Shown one piece after another: positions 54,257 to 60,876 of a DNA stretch of 64,000 nt. The translations under genes and the position numbers were made by a program. Below the pieces are notes generated by a model. The model saw only the letters and a program-made list of their open reading frames with translations. It ran no database searches and was not told the origin of the DNA. The stretch comes from Pseudomonas neuropathica. GTDB lineage: Bacteria > Pseudomonadota > Gammaproteobacteria > Pseudomonadales > Pseudomonadaceae. The stretch spans positions 186,001 to 250,000 of the forward strand of contig NZ_JACOPX010000010.1 in the NCBI RefSeq assembly GCF_015461835.1, read 5' to 3'. The stretch's first letter is position 1, and each line of letters begins with the position of its first letter.

Positions 54257-55381
54257 CTAGCGGATCCATTGATAAAAATGCACAGCGTTACGGTGCGAGC
54301 CAATCACCAGGTGCCCATCATCAGTGAGCAACGGAGAGGAATGAAATCCCGTGTCGTGCTCCAGTTGCCACAAGGTTTGTCCGCTATGTTGCGCCAGGCA
54401 GTGCAAACGCTCGTCGGTGCCGACGAACAACGCGTCGCCGCTTGGCAGCACGGTAAAGGGTGTGTAGCGGAACTCGCAGGCGAGATTGACCCGCCACAAC
54501 ATCTTCAGGCTGTGCAGATCAATGCCGTACACGTGACCGTCATTGCTACCGACGTACGCCACACCTTCCGGTGACAGACTCGGACACGAGACCACGAAAC
54601 CGTCGGTGTGAAATTGCCGCAGCACCGTACCGTCGGCAGCATCGAAGACAATGATCTTGCCGTCGACTTCGGTGCCGATGATCCCGCGCCCCGAGGCATG
54701 ATCGATCGCAGCAGTGCCTTCAAACCGGCTGGTTTCGGTAATTCGCCAGCGCTCCTCGCCTTCGGGGCTGAAGCACATCAGCACATTGTCTGTACCGACA
54801 ATGACATTGCCGTTCCCGTCCAGTGCCGGCGAGCTATAGAGGTCATCCTCAACCTGCTCGTCAAACGACTGCTTCCACAGCAACGTGCCCGAAGCGTGGT
54901 CGACGGCGTAGAGCGTATGGTCGTAGCTGCCGGCGTAGACGATATGTCTGGCGGAGTCGATGGTCGGGCTGGCGTGAAACGGCCCTTGCGCCTGAAACGT
55001 CCACAGGCATTCGCCGTCACGGGTTATGCGACGTAGCAGATGGTCCTCGCAGCCCACGACGAAACTGCCGTCCGCCGACACGGCAGGCGAGCTATAGACC
55101 GGTCCCTGAGTCGCAAACCGCCACTGCGGCTCGCCGTCACTCAAGCGTACGCACTGCAAGCTGTTGTCCCAGCAGCCGAACAGAATCCGGTCATCAGCGA
55201 TCCTGCCGGGAATGCTCCATACCCTCTCGTCGCAGGAAACCGTGCGTTGAAAAGCAGGAGGAGCCTGCCAGTTCTTGTACGAAGTTTCGCGCCAGGGTCT
55301 GTGGCTGCGCAGCGCCTGGTTGTTTTTGTACCAAGTGCTTTGCAGGTGCTGCGCATATGCCGTTGCGGGTCCGTTCAGCAT
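54257..55381 (-). CDS. Cytosolic PQQ-type beta-propeller repeat protein
   Basis: A 374-residue protein with about seven blades of the PQQ-binding-like type (GEPQWRFATQGPVYSSPAVS, GECLWTFQAQGPFHASPTID, GTLLWKQSF, GQTLWQLEHDTGFHSSPLL). There is no signal peptide, no cytochrome domain and no catalytic Asp pattern of PQQ dehydrogenases, so it is probably a binding scaffold or an unusual enzyme. The first 7 bases overlap the preceding gene, indicating coupling. It may hold the peptide substrate together with the TPR protein. Confidence 0.83.
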   Translation of the reverse strand: MLNGPATAYAQHLQSTWYKNNQALRSHRPWRETSYKNWQAPPAFQRTVSCDERVWSIPGRIADDRILFGCWDNSLQCVRLSDGEPQWRFATQGPVYSSPAVSADGSFVVGCEDHLLRRITRDGECLWTFQAQGPFHASPTIDSARHIVYAGSYDHTLYAVDHASGTLLWKQSFDEQVEDDLYSSPALDGNGNVIVGTDNVLMCFSPEGEERWRITETSRFEGTAAIDHASGRGIIGTEVDGKIIVFDAADGTVLRQFHTDGFVVSCPSLSPEGVAYVGSNDGHVYGIDLHSLKMLWRVNLACEFRYTPFTVLPSGDALFVGTDERLHCLAQHSGQTLWQLEHDTGFHSSPLLTDDGHLVIGSHRNAVHFYQWIR

Positions 55382-55809
55382 GAGGTGTGCCTGGCACTTT
55401 CAATACCGCCGCCGTACTTCTCGGAGATTTCGACTTTGTAACCGTTAGGATCAATAAAATAAACGGAACGTGAAGAATGGTATTGAACTTCATAGTCCGG
55501 CAGCAACTGTACGCCGTGATCGCGAAGTTGCGTCAGCACCCGATCGAAGTCTTCTACTAAAATCCCGAAGTGGGTAATTTCCAGTCCGTCGTTTTTTACG
55601 CCGCGGCCTTCTGCATATTCATGCATGCACAAGTAAAGTGTTTCATTGGCACCGATCGTCATCCAGCGGGTAAATGCGCGAATGCCCACTTCCTTGACTT
55701 CGAAGCCAAACACGCGCGCATAAAAATCGCGACTCTCTTCAATGTCGGCGACGTCCAGTTGAATATGATCCACAGCAACTATCTTGATCTTGTCGAGTGC
55801 AGCGCTCAT
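55375..55809 (-). CDS. Small VOC protein with an intact metal site (glyoxalase/dioxygenase-like)
   Basis: A 144-residue single VOC protein built from two beta-alpha-beta-beta-beta units. The metal ligands expected for this family are present: His in VAVDHIQLDV (about 15), His in ITHFGILV (about 79) and Glu in GYKVEISE (about 129). The site suggests a real metal-dependent activity such as ring opening, isomerisation or thiol transfer. Start overlaps the TPR gene stop (ATGA). Part of the operon's core. Confidence 0.84.
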   Translation of the reverse strand: MSAALDKIKIVAVDHIQLDVADIEESRDFYARVFGFEVKEVGIRAFTRWMTIGANETLYLCMHEYAEGRGVKNDGLEITHFGILVEDFDRVLTQLRDHGVQLLPDYEVQYHSSRSVYFIDPNGYKVEISEKYGGGIESARHTSC

Positions 55810-57059
55810 TGGACTAACCCTCGATATTCGTCGGGCAATATACCGTCAGCTTGCCAACGGTCGATGCAGGACGTGAAGAAAGGTAATTGTTCTGGAATGT
55901 GCTGTAAGGCAACCTCATAACCGGCGATGCCTGCGGATATATTGGTCGTGTCCAGCGACAAGGTGTCTTTGAATGCCGCCAGTGCCTGATCGAAGTTACC
56001 CATTTGCTGATGACAGGCACCGATCATGTACTGCGAATACGTCACGCGTGGAAAACCGATATCGTAAGCTTGCTGATAACGTTGCAACGCACGCTGCCAC
56101 TGCTGATCCTTGACTTCGATTTCAGCAGCCTCGTGATAGGAAATGCTCCAGTGAGGATCGTAGGCGATCAACTCGTCGGCCACCTGGCGTGCGCTCTCGA
56201 TGTCGCGGGCGACATAGAGCATTTCCTTGAGCTTGGATTCGTAAACAGTCTTGCGCGCTTCCCTTGCCGGAATACTCGCGCCTTTTTCTCCACGGATGAC
56301 CGCATCGGCATATTCTTCGGCCAGCAGCATGTATTGCCGCGTGGTTGCCACATCGCCCCGGGCTGCCGGCACCATGGCCAGTCCGCGATAGAACGATGAC
56401 AGCGAAACCAGATCCACCGGCGCGTCGCTCGAAGCAATCTGCCGGGCGGCCTTTTCGCCAGCGTCGATGAACCATTTATTCAATTCATCATCGATGGAAT
56501 CGCCTTTCAGTTTCCAGACAATCGCCTGCGAGCAAACGTCCAGAACCCTGGACGGTGGCATACGTTGAGCCTGTAGCAATGCCTTGAGCGCAGTGAAGTC
56601 TTGCTGATGCGAAGTGGTCATTTCAAGACGGTTCTGAATGGCAAACCGGGTCAGATGAAATGTCACACGCTGGTCGGGAAACAGTGCCTCGTAAGGGATT
56701 TTCGTCAGGACCTGATTGGCGTAACGGTACCTGCAACTGGCGGCCAGACATTGCGCGAGGCTCAATTTCTGCACTGGCGGGGCCCACTCCAGCATGTCGG
56801 CCAACCACTTGACCTTGGTCACCGGGCCATCCATCGGGTAGGAAAAAAACTCCAGTTCGTCGACACCGATTGCGTGGCGCTGCGCCACTTCAATCAGCGT
56901 TGAGGGCTCAAGCAGTTGAGGCACCCGGTAAGGCACCTCATCGAAGTTCTGCTCCGCTAGCCCCGCACACACGGAGCGCGACCAATTCGTCGGATGGGCG
57001 CCTGAGTCATCATAGAAAAACACGGCGCGCGAAAAAGCATCGTCCAATTTGCTGTGCAT
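55806..57059 (-). CDS. TPR-repeat protein, first large gene of the micropeptide operon
   Basis: A 417-residue soluble, mostly helical protein. Tetratricopeptide-like repeats fill about residues 220-390 (SARQVADELIAYDPHWSIS, ALQRYQQAYDIGFP, ALAAFKDTLSLDT). The N-terminal half (FFYDDSGAHPTNWSRS, VDELEFFSYPMDG) matches nothing I recognise. The ATG at 57059 has AGGGA upstream; a longer TTG frame would begin inside the hairpin. TPR proteins bind short peptides, so it is a good candidate for recognising the 18-mers. That is inference. Confidence 0.78.
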   Translation of the reverse strand: MHSKLDDAFSRAVFFYDDSGAHPTNWSRSVCAGLAEQNFDEVPYRVPQLLEPSTLIEVAQRHAIGVDELEFFSYPMDGPVTKVKWLADMLEWAPPVQKLSLAQCLAASCRYRYANQVLTKIPYEALFPDQRVTFHLTRFAIQNRLEMTTSHQQDFTALKALLQAQRMPPSRVLDVCSQAIVWKLKGDSIDDELNKWFIDAGEKAARQIASSDAPVDLVSLSSFYRGLAMVPAARGDVATTRQYMLLAEEYADAVIRGEKGASIPAREARKTVYESKLKEMLYVARDIESARQVADELIAYDPHWSISYHEAAEIEVKDQQWQRALQRYQQAYDIGFPRVTYSQYMIGACHQQMGNFDQALAAFKDTLSLDTTNISAGIAGYEVALQHIPEQLPFFTSCIDRWQADGILPDEYRGLVQ

Positions 57060-57105
57060 ATCACTTTCCCTAATGACATGTAGAAACTGCGCTGTCGAGA
57101 TTAAA

Positions 57106-57157
57106 TACGGCCGAAACAATGCTTCGGCCGTACCTCACAAGACACCGGTATCTTGTG
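57106..57157 (-). promoter_or_regulatory. Two stem-loops between micropeptide 1 and the TPR gene
   Basis: The first is CACAAGA / TCTTGTG (57136-57157, 8-base loop). The second is a perfect 10-bp stem TACGGCCGAA / TTCGGCCGTA (57106-57132, 7-base loop) followed on the minus strand by TTTAAT. This is a weak terminator or processing site, well placed to make the micropeptide transcript more abundant than the rest of the operon. Confidence 0.65.
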
Positions 57158-57169
57158 TACAGCGGACAA

Positions 57170-57226
57170 TCAGAGGATGAACAGTGCCGAAAGGATTCGG
57201 TTCTGTACGCTATTGAACTTAATCAT
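57170..57226 (-). CDS. Micropeptide 1, 18 residues: MIKFNSVQNRILSALFIL
   Basis: An 18-codon gene with AAGGAG 7 bases before its ATG, ending in TGA. It is 15/18 identical to micropeptide 2 encoded 160 bases upstream. Of the 15 shared residues, seven use a different third-position base (I2, K3, Q8, N9, R10, L12, A14), and the three replacements (F/Y, N/Q, I/M) are conservative. That is the mark of selection on the protein. It carries two positive charges, no Cys, Ser at 6 and 13, and a hydrophobic SALFIL end. Expected role: precursor peptide, or alternatively a leader peptide controlling the operon. Confidence 0.85.
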   Translation of the reverse strand: MIKFNSVQNRILSALFIL

Positions 57227-57250
57227 GTTGAAGCTCCTTTTTAAAAGTAT

Positions 57251-57267
57251 GCATGGCCTATCCATGC
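57251..57267 (-). promoter_or_regulatory. Stem-loop between the two micropeptide genes
   Basis: GCATGG / CCATGC, a perfect 6-bp stem with a 5-base loop, lies between the stop of micropeptide 2 and the ribosome binding site of micropeptide 1, about 25 bases before its start. It may adjust ribosome access or mRNA decay. Confidence 0.4.
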
Positions 57268-57329
57268 GATTCCGTTACTTCGTTCACGACCGAATCTTTC
57301 AATGCGGCCGAAATGGAAGTTACTGCTTC

Positions 57330-57386
57330 TCAGAGGATGAACAGCGCCGACAGCATCCGATTTTGTACGCTTTGATATTTGATCAT
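57330..57386 (-). CDS. Micropeptide 2, 18 residues: MIKYQSVQNRMLSALFIL
   Basis: This is the first gene of the operon. GGAG lies 8 bases before the ATG. It is a tandem relative of micropeptide 1 with conserved IK, SVQNR, LSALFIL and stop position, and it also lacks Cys. The copies differ by conservative changes and silent bases only, so both peptides are probably made and used. Its length is below usual gene-finding limits. There is no sign of a leader/core border by sequence. Confidence 0.85.
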   Translation of the reverse strand: MIKYQSVQNRMLSALFIL

Positions 57387-57414
57387 TTCACTGTCTCCAT
57401 GTGATTTAAAGTTT

Positions 57415-57429
57415 GCTGCAAATTGCAGC
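57415..57429. promoter_or_regulatory. 15-bp palindrome, candidate operator of the micropeptide operon
   Basis: GCTGCAAATTGCAGC is a perfect inverted repeat of 7+7 bases around one central base. It lies between the presumed -10 element and the first ribosome binding site, where a bound dimer would block transcription. Confidence 0.55.
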
Positions 57430-57436
57430 GACGTAA

Positions 57437-57465
57437 GATTTAGCTGTCGTCCGAAGATACGTCAA
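57437..57465 (-). promoter_or_regulatory. Probable promoter of the micropeptide operon
   Basis: Minus-strand TTGACG (57460-57465) and TAAATC (57437-57442) with a 17-base spacer, about 50 bases before micropeptide 2. The -35 is strong; the -10 matches only half of TATAAT. The region is AT-rich compared with the flanking genes. Confidence 0.45.
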
Positions 57466-57686
57466 GGAAGTTTGTGAGAGGCACGCGCCAGGGCCAAACG
57501 AACCTTCTAGTTAGTTCCGTTGGTGTTTTTCGACGTGTATCAATGATTTAAATGAAAAATAACCCGATCATGTTTTTTGCGATGCGCGACGGTGCACAGA
57601 AAGTTACCCGCCGTCGCGCCTCGCAATTTCGGCACCTTCAGCGTTAAAAGGTACAGCAGAAACAAATTGCAACAGTCCGTGGTGAA

Positions 57687-57715
57687 TTGACGCACCTACA
57701 AACCTCAACTAGTTT
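57687..57715 (+). promoter_or_regulatory. Possible promoter of the ribosomal protection gene
   Basis: Plus-strand TTGACG (57687-57692), 17-base spacer, TAGTTT (57710-57715). It mirrors the promoter of the divergent operon. The -10 is weak, so the call is tentative. An in-frame stretch from an ATG at 57742 to the true start has only a poor site. The gap 57466-57686 holds no gene I can support. Confidence 0.35.
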
Positions 57716-57828
57716 AAACAACCGTCACCGGTGGTAACTGGATGTATCCGCCGTGGGACAGCGCATTCGAATGGAGTTCGACCGGCCGACACCCGCCTCG
57801 TCAGCCGTATGATCAGGAGCGATCAACC

Positions 57829-59802
57829 ATGAAGTCCCTTAATCTGGGAATCCTCGCGCACGTCGATGCCGGCAAGACCAGTCTTACCGAACGGATCCTG
57901 TTCGATGCCGGTGCGCGTTTGCGCCTGGGCAGTGTGGATTCGGGCAACACCTGCACCGACAGCCTTTTGCTGGAACGGGAGCGCGGCATCACGATCAAAT
58001 CCGCCGTGGCCTCGTTCGAGCTCAACCACCTGCTGATCAATCTGCTGGACACCCCCGGGCACCCGGACTTCATTGCCGAGGTGGAGCGTACGCTCGCCTT
58101 GCTCGACCTCGCCGTCGTCGTGGTGTCGGCCGTCGAGGGGGTTCAGGCGCAAACCCGGGTACTGGTCAACGCCCTGCAACGAATGGCGATACCTCATGTT
58201 TTCTTCATCAACAAGGTTGATCGTAAAGGCGCCGATTTCCTGCGCACCCTGGAGGCTCTCCAGGCTCAGCTCAAGAGTCACCCGTTGGCCTTGTGCGCTG
58301 TGCGAGACGCCGGCACGGCACAGGCCACGGTCGAACGCATTGATCAGGCGTCAGCCGAGGTCACGTCACAGTGGCTGGACGTGCTGTGCGAACACGATGA
58401 GACGTTGTTGCACGACTACGTGACGGCGGCGCAAACAATCGACGGTTCGCGCCTTGAACAAGTGGTGCGCGAGCAACTGGGCAGAGGACTGGTCAATCCG
58501 GTGTTTGCCGGGTCCGCCATTACCGGTGTTGGCGTCGCACAGATGATCGAGACGCTCACGCGGTTGGCCCCGGCCAGATGTCACGATGCCGAGGCACCTG
58601 TGCTTGCCTCGGTATTCAAGATCGACCGTGGCTGGGGTGGGCACCGGCGTTTTCATGTCTGTGTCCAGGCCGGCACGCTGCACGTACGCCAATCGATCGA
58701 GACGCCGCAAGGCACCAGCCGGATCACCGCCATTCAAGTCTCCGAAAGCGGCGGTCTGCAACCGGCAACACTTGCCCGCGCAGGCCAGATCGCTTGCGTC
58801 ACCGGGCTTGAAGGCGTGCGCATCGGCGATCGGATCGGCGCGTGCAGAGAACGCAACACAGCCGCGCGCACCTTTACCCCGCCGGCGATCGAAACCCATG
58901 TTTCAGCCGCTTTGCCAGCGCAGACCAAAGCCCTCTGGGAAGCATTGAGCCTGCTGGCCGAACAGGATCCGCTGATCGATTTGCGCCGAAACCCGGCGGG
59001 GCTAATGTTCGTTTCGCTGTACGGCGAGGTGCAAAAGGAAATCATCCAGGCCACGCTGCAAGAGGAGTACGCCATCGAGGCGGTCTTCGAGGAAAGCTCG
59101 GCGATCTGCGTTGAAACCTTGCAAGCGTCTGGTCAGGCCCAGGAATCAATCGATGAGCCCGACAATCCGTTTCTCGCCACCGTCGGTATTCGTGTCAGTC
59201 CCGGGGCGGCAGGATCGGGGCTCACGTTCATTCGTCAGGCCCATGCCGGGCTGATGCCGACGAGCTTCTACAAAGCGATTGAAGAATCGGTCTTCGAGAG
59301 TCTCAAGGAAGGCCCGTGCGGCTGGATGGTTCACGATTGCGAGGTGATATTGACCACCGTCGACTATGCATCGCCCTCAAGCACTGCGGCTGATTTTCGA
59401 CACCTCACACCGCTGGTACTGGCTGCCGCGATCAGCCGCGCCGGCACCGCGGTCTGCGAGCCGCGCAGCCAGTTCAGCATCGAAGTGCCGGCGGCCTTGA
59501 GCAGCGCGGTGCATGGTTTGCTGGCCAAGGCCGGGGCCACAATCCATGGCACCACGCTGGACGCCGAGACCGCGCGGATCGAAGGCTCGATCGTCACCAC
59601 GCGAATCTACAAGTTGCAGCACCAGATACCCGATGTCACCAGCGGCCTTGGTTTTATGGAAAGCCAATTGGCCACGTATACGCCAGTCACGGGCACTGCG
59701 CCTCGCCGGGAGCGCACCTTGGCCAACCCTTACAATCGCCAGGATTACCTGCGGCAAGTCAGACTGGGCTTGCGCACCGGACGGCCGGCAAGCAGTGCTT
59801 GA
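57829..59802 (+). CDS. TetM/OtrA-like ribosomal protection GTPase, probable self-resistance
   Basis: A 657-residue EF-G-related GTPase of the length of tetracycline ribosomal protection proteins. Motifs: G1 ILAHVDAGKTSLTERIL, G2 LERERGITIKSA, G3 DTPGHPDF, G4 FINKVDRKG, then domains II-V with the C-terminal segment of the family. The start is ATG 57829, where AGGAG lies 9 bases upstream. Known relatives drive inhibitors off the ribosome by GTP hydrolysis. Divergent from the micropeptide operon and unaccompanied by any tetracycline gene, it most likely protects the producer from its own product. Confidence 0.87.
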   Translation: MKSLNLGILAHVDAGKTSLTERILFDAGARLRLGSVDSGNTCTDSLLLERERGITIKSAVASFELNHLLINLLDTPGHPDFIAEVERTLALLDLAVVVVSAVEGVQAQTRVLVNALQRMAIPHVFFINKVDRKGADFLRTLEALQAQLKSHPLALCAVRDAGTAQATVERIDQASAEVTSQWLDVLCEHDETLLHDYVTAAQTIDGSRLEQVVREQLGRGLVNPVFAGSAITGVGVAQMIETLTRLAPARCHDAEAPVLASVFKIDRGWGGHRRFHVCVQAGTLHVRQSIETPQGTSRITAIQVSESGGLQPATLARAGQIACVTGLEGVRIGDRIGACRERNTAARTFTPPAIETHVSAALPAQTKALWEALSLLAEQDPLIDLRRNPAGLMFVSLYGEVQKEIIQATLQEEYAIEAVFEESSAICVETLQASGQAQESIDEPDNPFLATVGIRVSPGAAGSGLTFIRQAHAGLMPTSFYKAIEESVFESLKEGPCGWMVHDCEVILTTVDYASPSSTAADFRHLTPLVLAAAISRAGTAVCEPRSQFSIEVPAALSSAVHGLLAKAGATIHGTTLDAETARIEGSIVTTRIYKLQHQIPDVTSGLGFMESQLATYTPVTGTAPRRERTLANPYNRQDYLRQVRLGLRTGRPASSA

Positions 59803-59805
59803 TGG

Positions 59806-60774
59806 CTATTGAACCGGCGGCTGGCTGATCTGATTGAGATGACTGACATCGGCGGCCGGCAGGTGCAGTTGTGGCGCCGCCATGATCTCGCGCAATTGCT
59901 CGACAGTACTGGCCCCCACCACGGGTGCCACCACCGCAGGTTGCGCCAGCAACCAGGCAAGTGCGACTTGCGTACAGCTGCTGTCGCAGTCCCGTGCAAT
60001 CCGGCGCAGTGATTCAAGGATCTGCCAGTTGCGCTCGTTGAAGTAATCTCTCTGTACACCCGGCGCCCGCGGAGAATCCGGCAATCCTGCCTGCGGGTGG
60101 TACAGGCCAGACAAAAAGCCCTTGGCGAGCGGGTTGTACGGCAAGAGTCCAACACCCTCTTCCACGCACAATGGCTGCAGTTCGGATTCGACACGACACC
60201 GTTCGAGCAGGTTGTAGCGTTCTTGAACACTGACGTAACCGACCAGTGCGTTGCGCTCGCTGATCGCCAGTGATTTCATCAGGCGCCAGGCCTTGAAGTT
60301 GGAGCAGCCGACGTAACGCACCATGCCCCGCTGCACCAGATGTTCGAAGGCGCGCAGGGTTTCTTCGACCGGAACATCATCGTAGTCATCATGGGCCTGA
60401 TACAAATCGATGCAGTCGACTTGCAATCGCTCCAGCGAACCCTCCACAGCCTTGACGATGTGCCGCCAGGAAAGCCCCTCGTCATTGGGCCCGGGCCCCA
60501 TGCGCCCGGACACCTTCGTTGCCAGCAATACCTCATTACGCCTGGCCGTGGTTTTCAACCAGCGTCCGACGAACTCCTCAGAAGCCTTGCCACCTACACC
60601 GTCGCCCAGAACCGGGTAGACATCCGCGGTGTCGATCAGGTTACCGCCCGCTTCGACATAGGCATCGAACAAGCGGCGTGAGGTAGGCTCGTCGACCCAC
60701 CAGTTGCATTGTGCGGTTCCCATCGCAATCGCGGAAACCTTGAGTCCCGAGCGTCCCAGTCGTCTGTAGTTCAT
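59806..60774 (-). CDS. Aldo/keto reductase
   Basis: A 322-residue AKR with the (beta/alpha)8 pattern: GNLIDTADVYP near residue 47 (catalytic Asp and Tyr), LATKVSGRM (Lys) and DLYQAHDDYDDV (His). The C-terminal part LLAQPAVVAPVVGASTVEQL forms the cofactor site. The start is the ATG at 60774, with a weak upstream GGGA. It ends 3 bases from the convergent TetM-like gene. It could belong to the island as a tailoring reductase or be an unrelated neighbour. Confidence 0.86.
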   Translation of the reverse strand: MNYRRLGRSGLKVSAIAMGTAQCNWWVDEPTSRRLFDAYVEAGGNLIDTADVYPVLGDGVGGKASEEFVGRWLKTTARRNEVLLATKVSGRMGPGPNDEGLSWRHIVKAVEGSLERLQVDCIDLYQAHDDYDDVPVEETLRAFEHLVQRGMVRYVGCSNFKAWRLMKSLAISERNALVGYVSVQERYNLLERCRVESELQPLCVEEGVGLLPYNPLAKGFLSGLYHPQAGLPDSPRAPGVQRDYFNERNWQILESLRRIARDCDSSCTQVALAWLLAQPAVVAPVVGASTVEQLREIMAAPQLHLPAADVSHLNQISQPPVQ

Positions 60775-60876
60775 GATCGATATTGCCGTCCCTGTTACGC
60801 AGCTTCCATGATGTCGCGGGGCAGTATAGTGGAGTCTCGGCACCTGCCCCCTTCAAAGCTGACTGCTTTGCAGGTG

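Noticed and set aside
57153..57404. 83-codon plus-strand frame across the micropeptide region
   Set aside because: It is the antisense shadow of the two micropeptides. The 160-base repeat offset is not a multiple of three, so the two repeats fall in different frames of it. It starts with TTG and has no ribosome binding site.
57552..57647. 31-codon basic peptide frame (MKNNPIMFFAMRDG...) upstream of the TetM-like gene
   Set aside because: No Shine-Dalgarno site and no second copy to test selection. It could be a leader peptide, but there is not enough to call it.
57742..57828. 29-codon in-frame N-terminal extension of the TetM-like protein
   Set aside because: The family starts at MKSLNLGILAHVDAGK, and the ATG at 57829 has AGGAG 9 bases upstream. 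The extension is low in recognisable structure.
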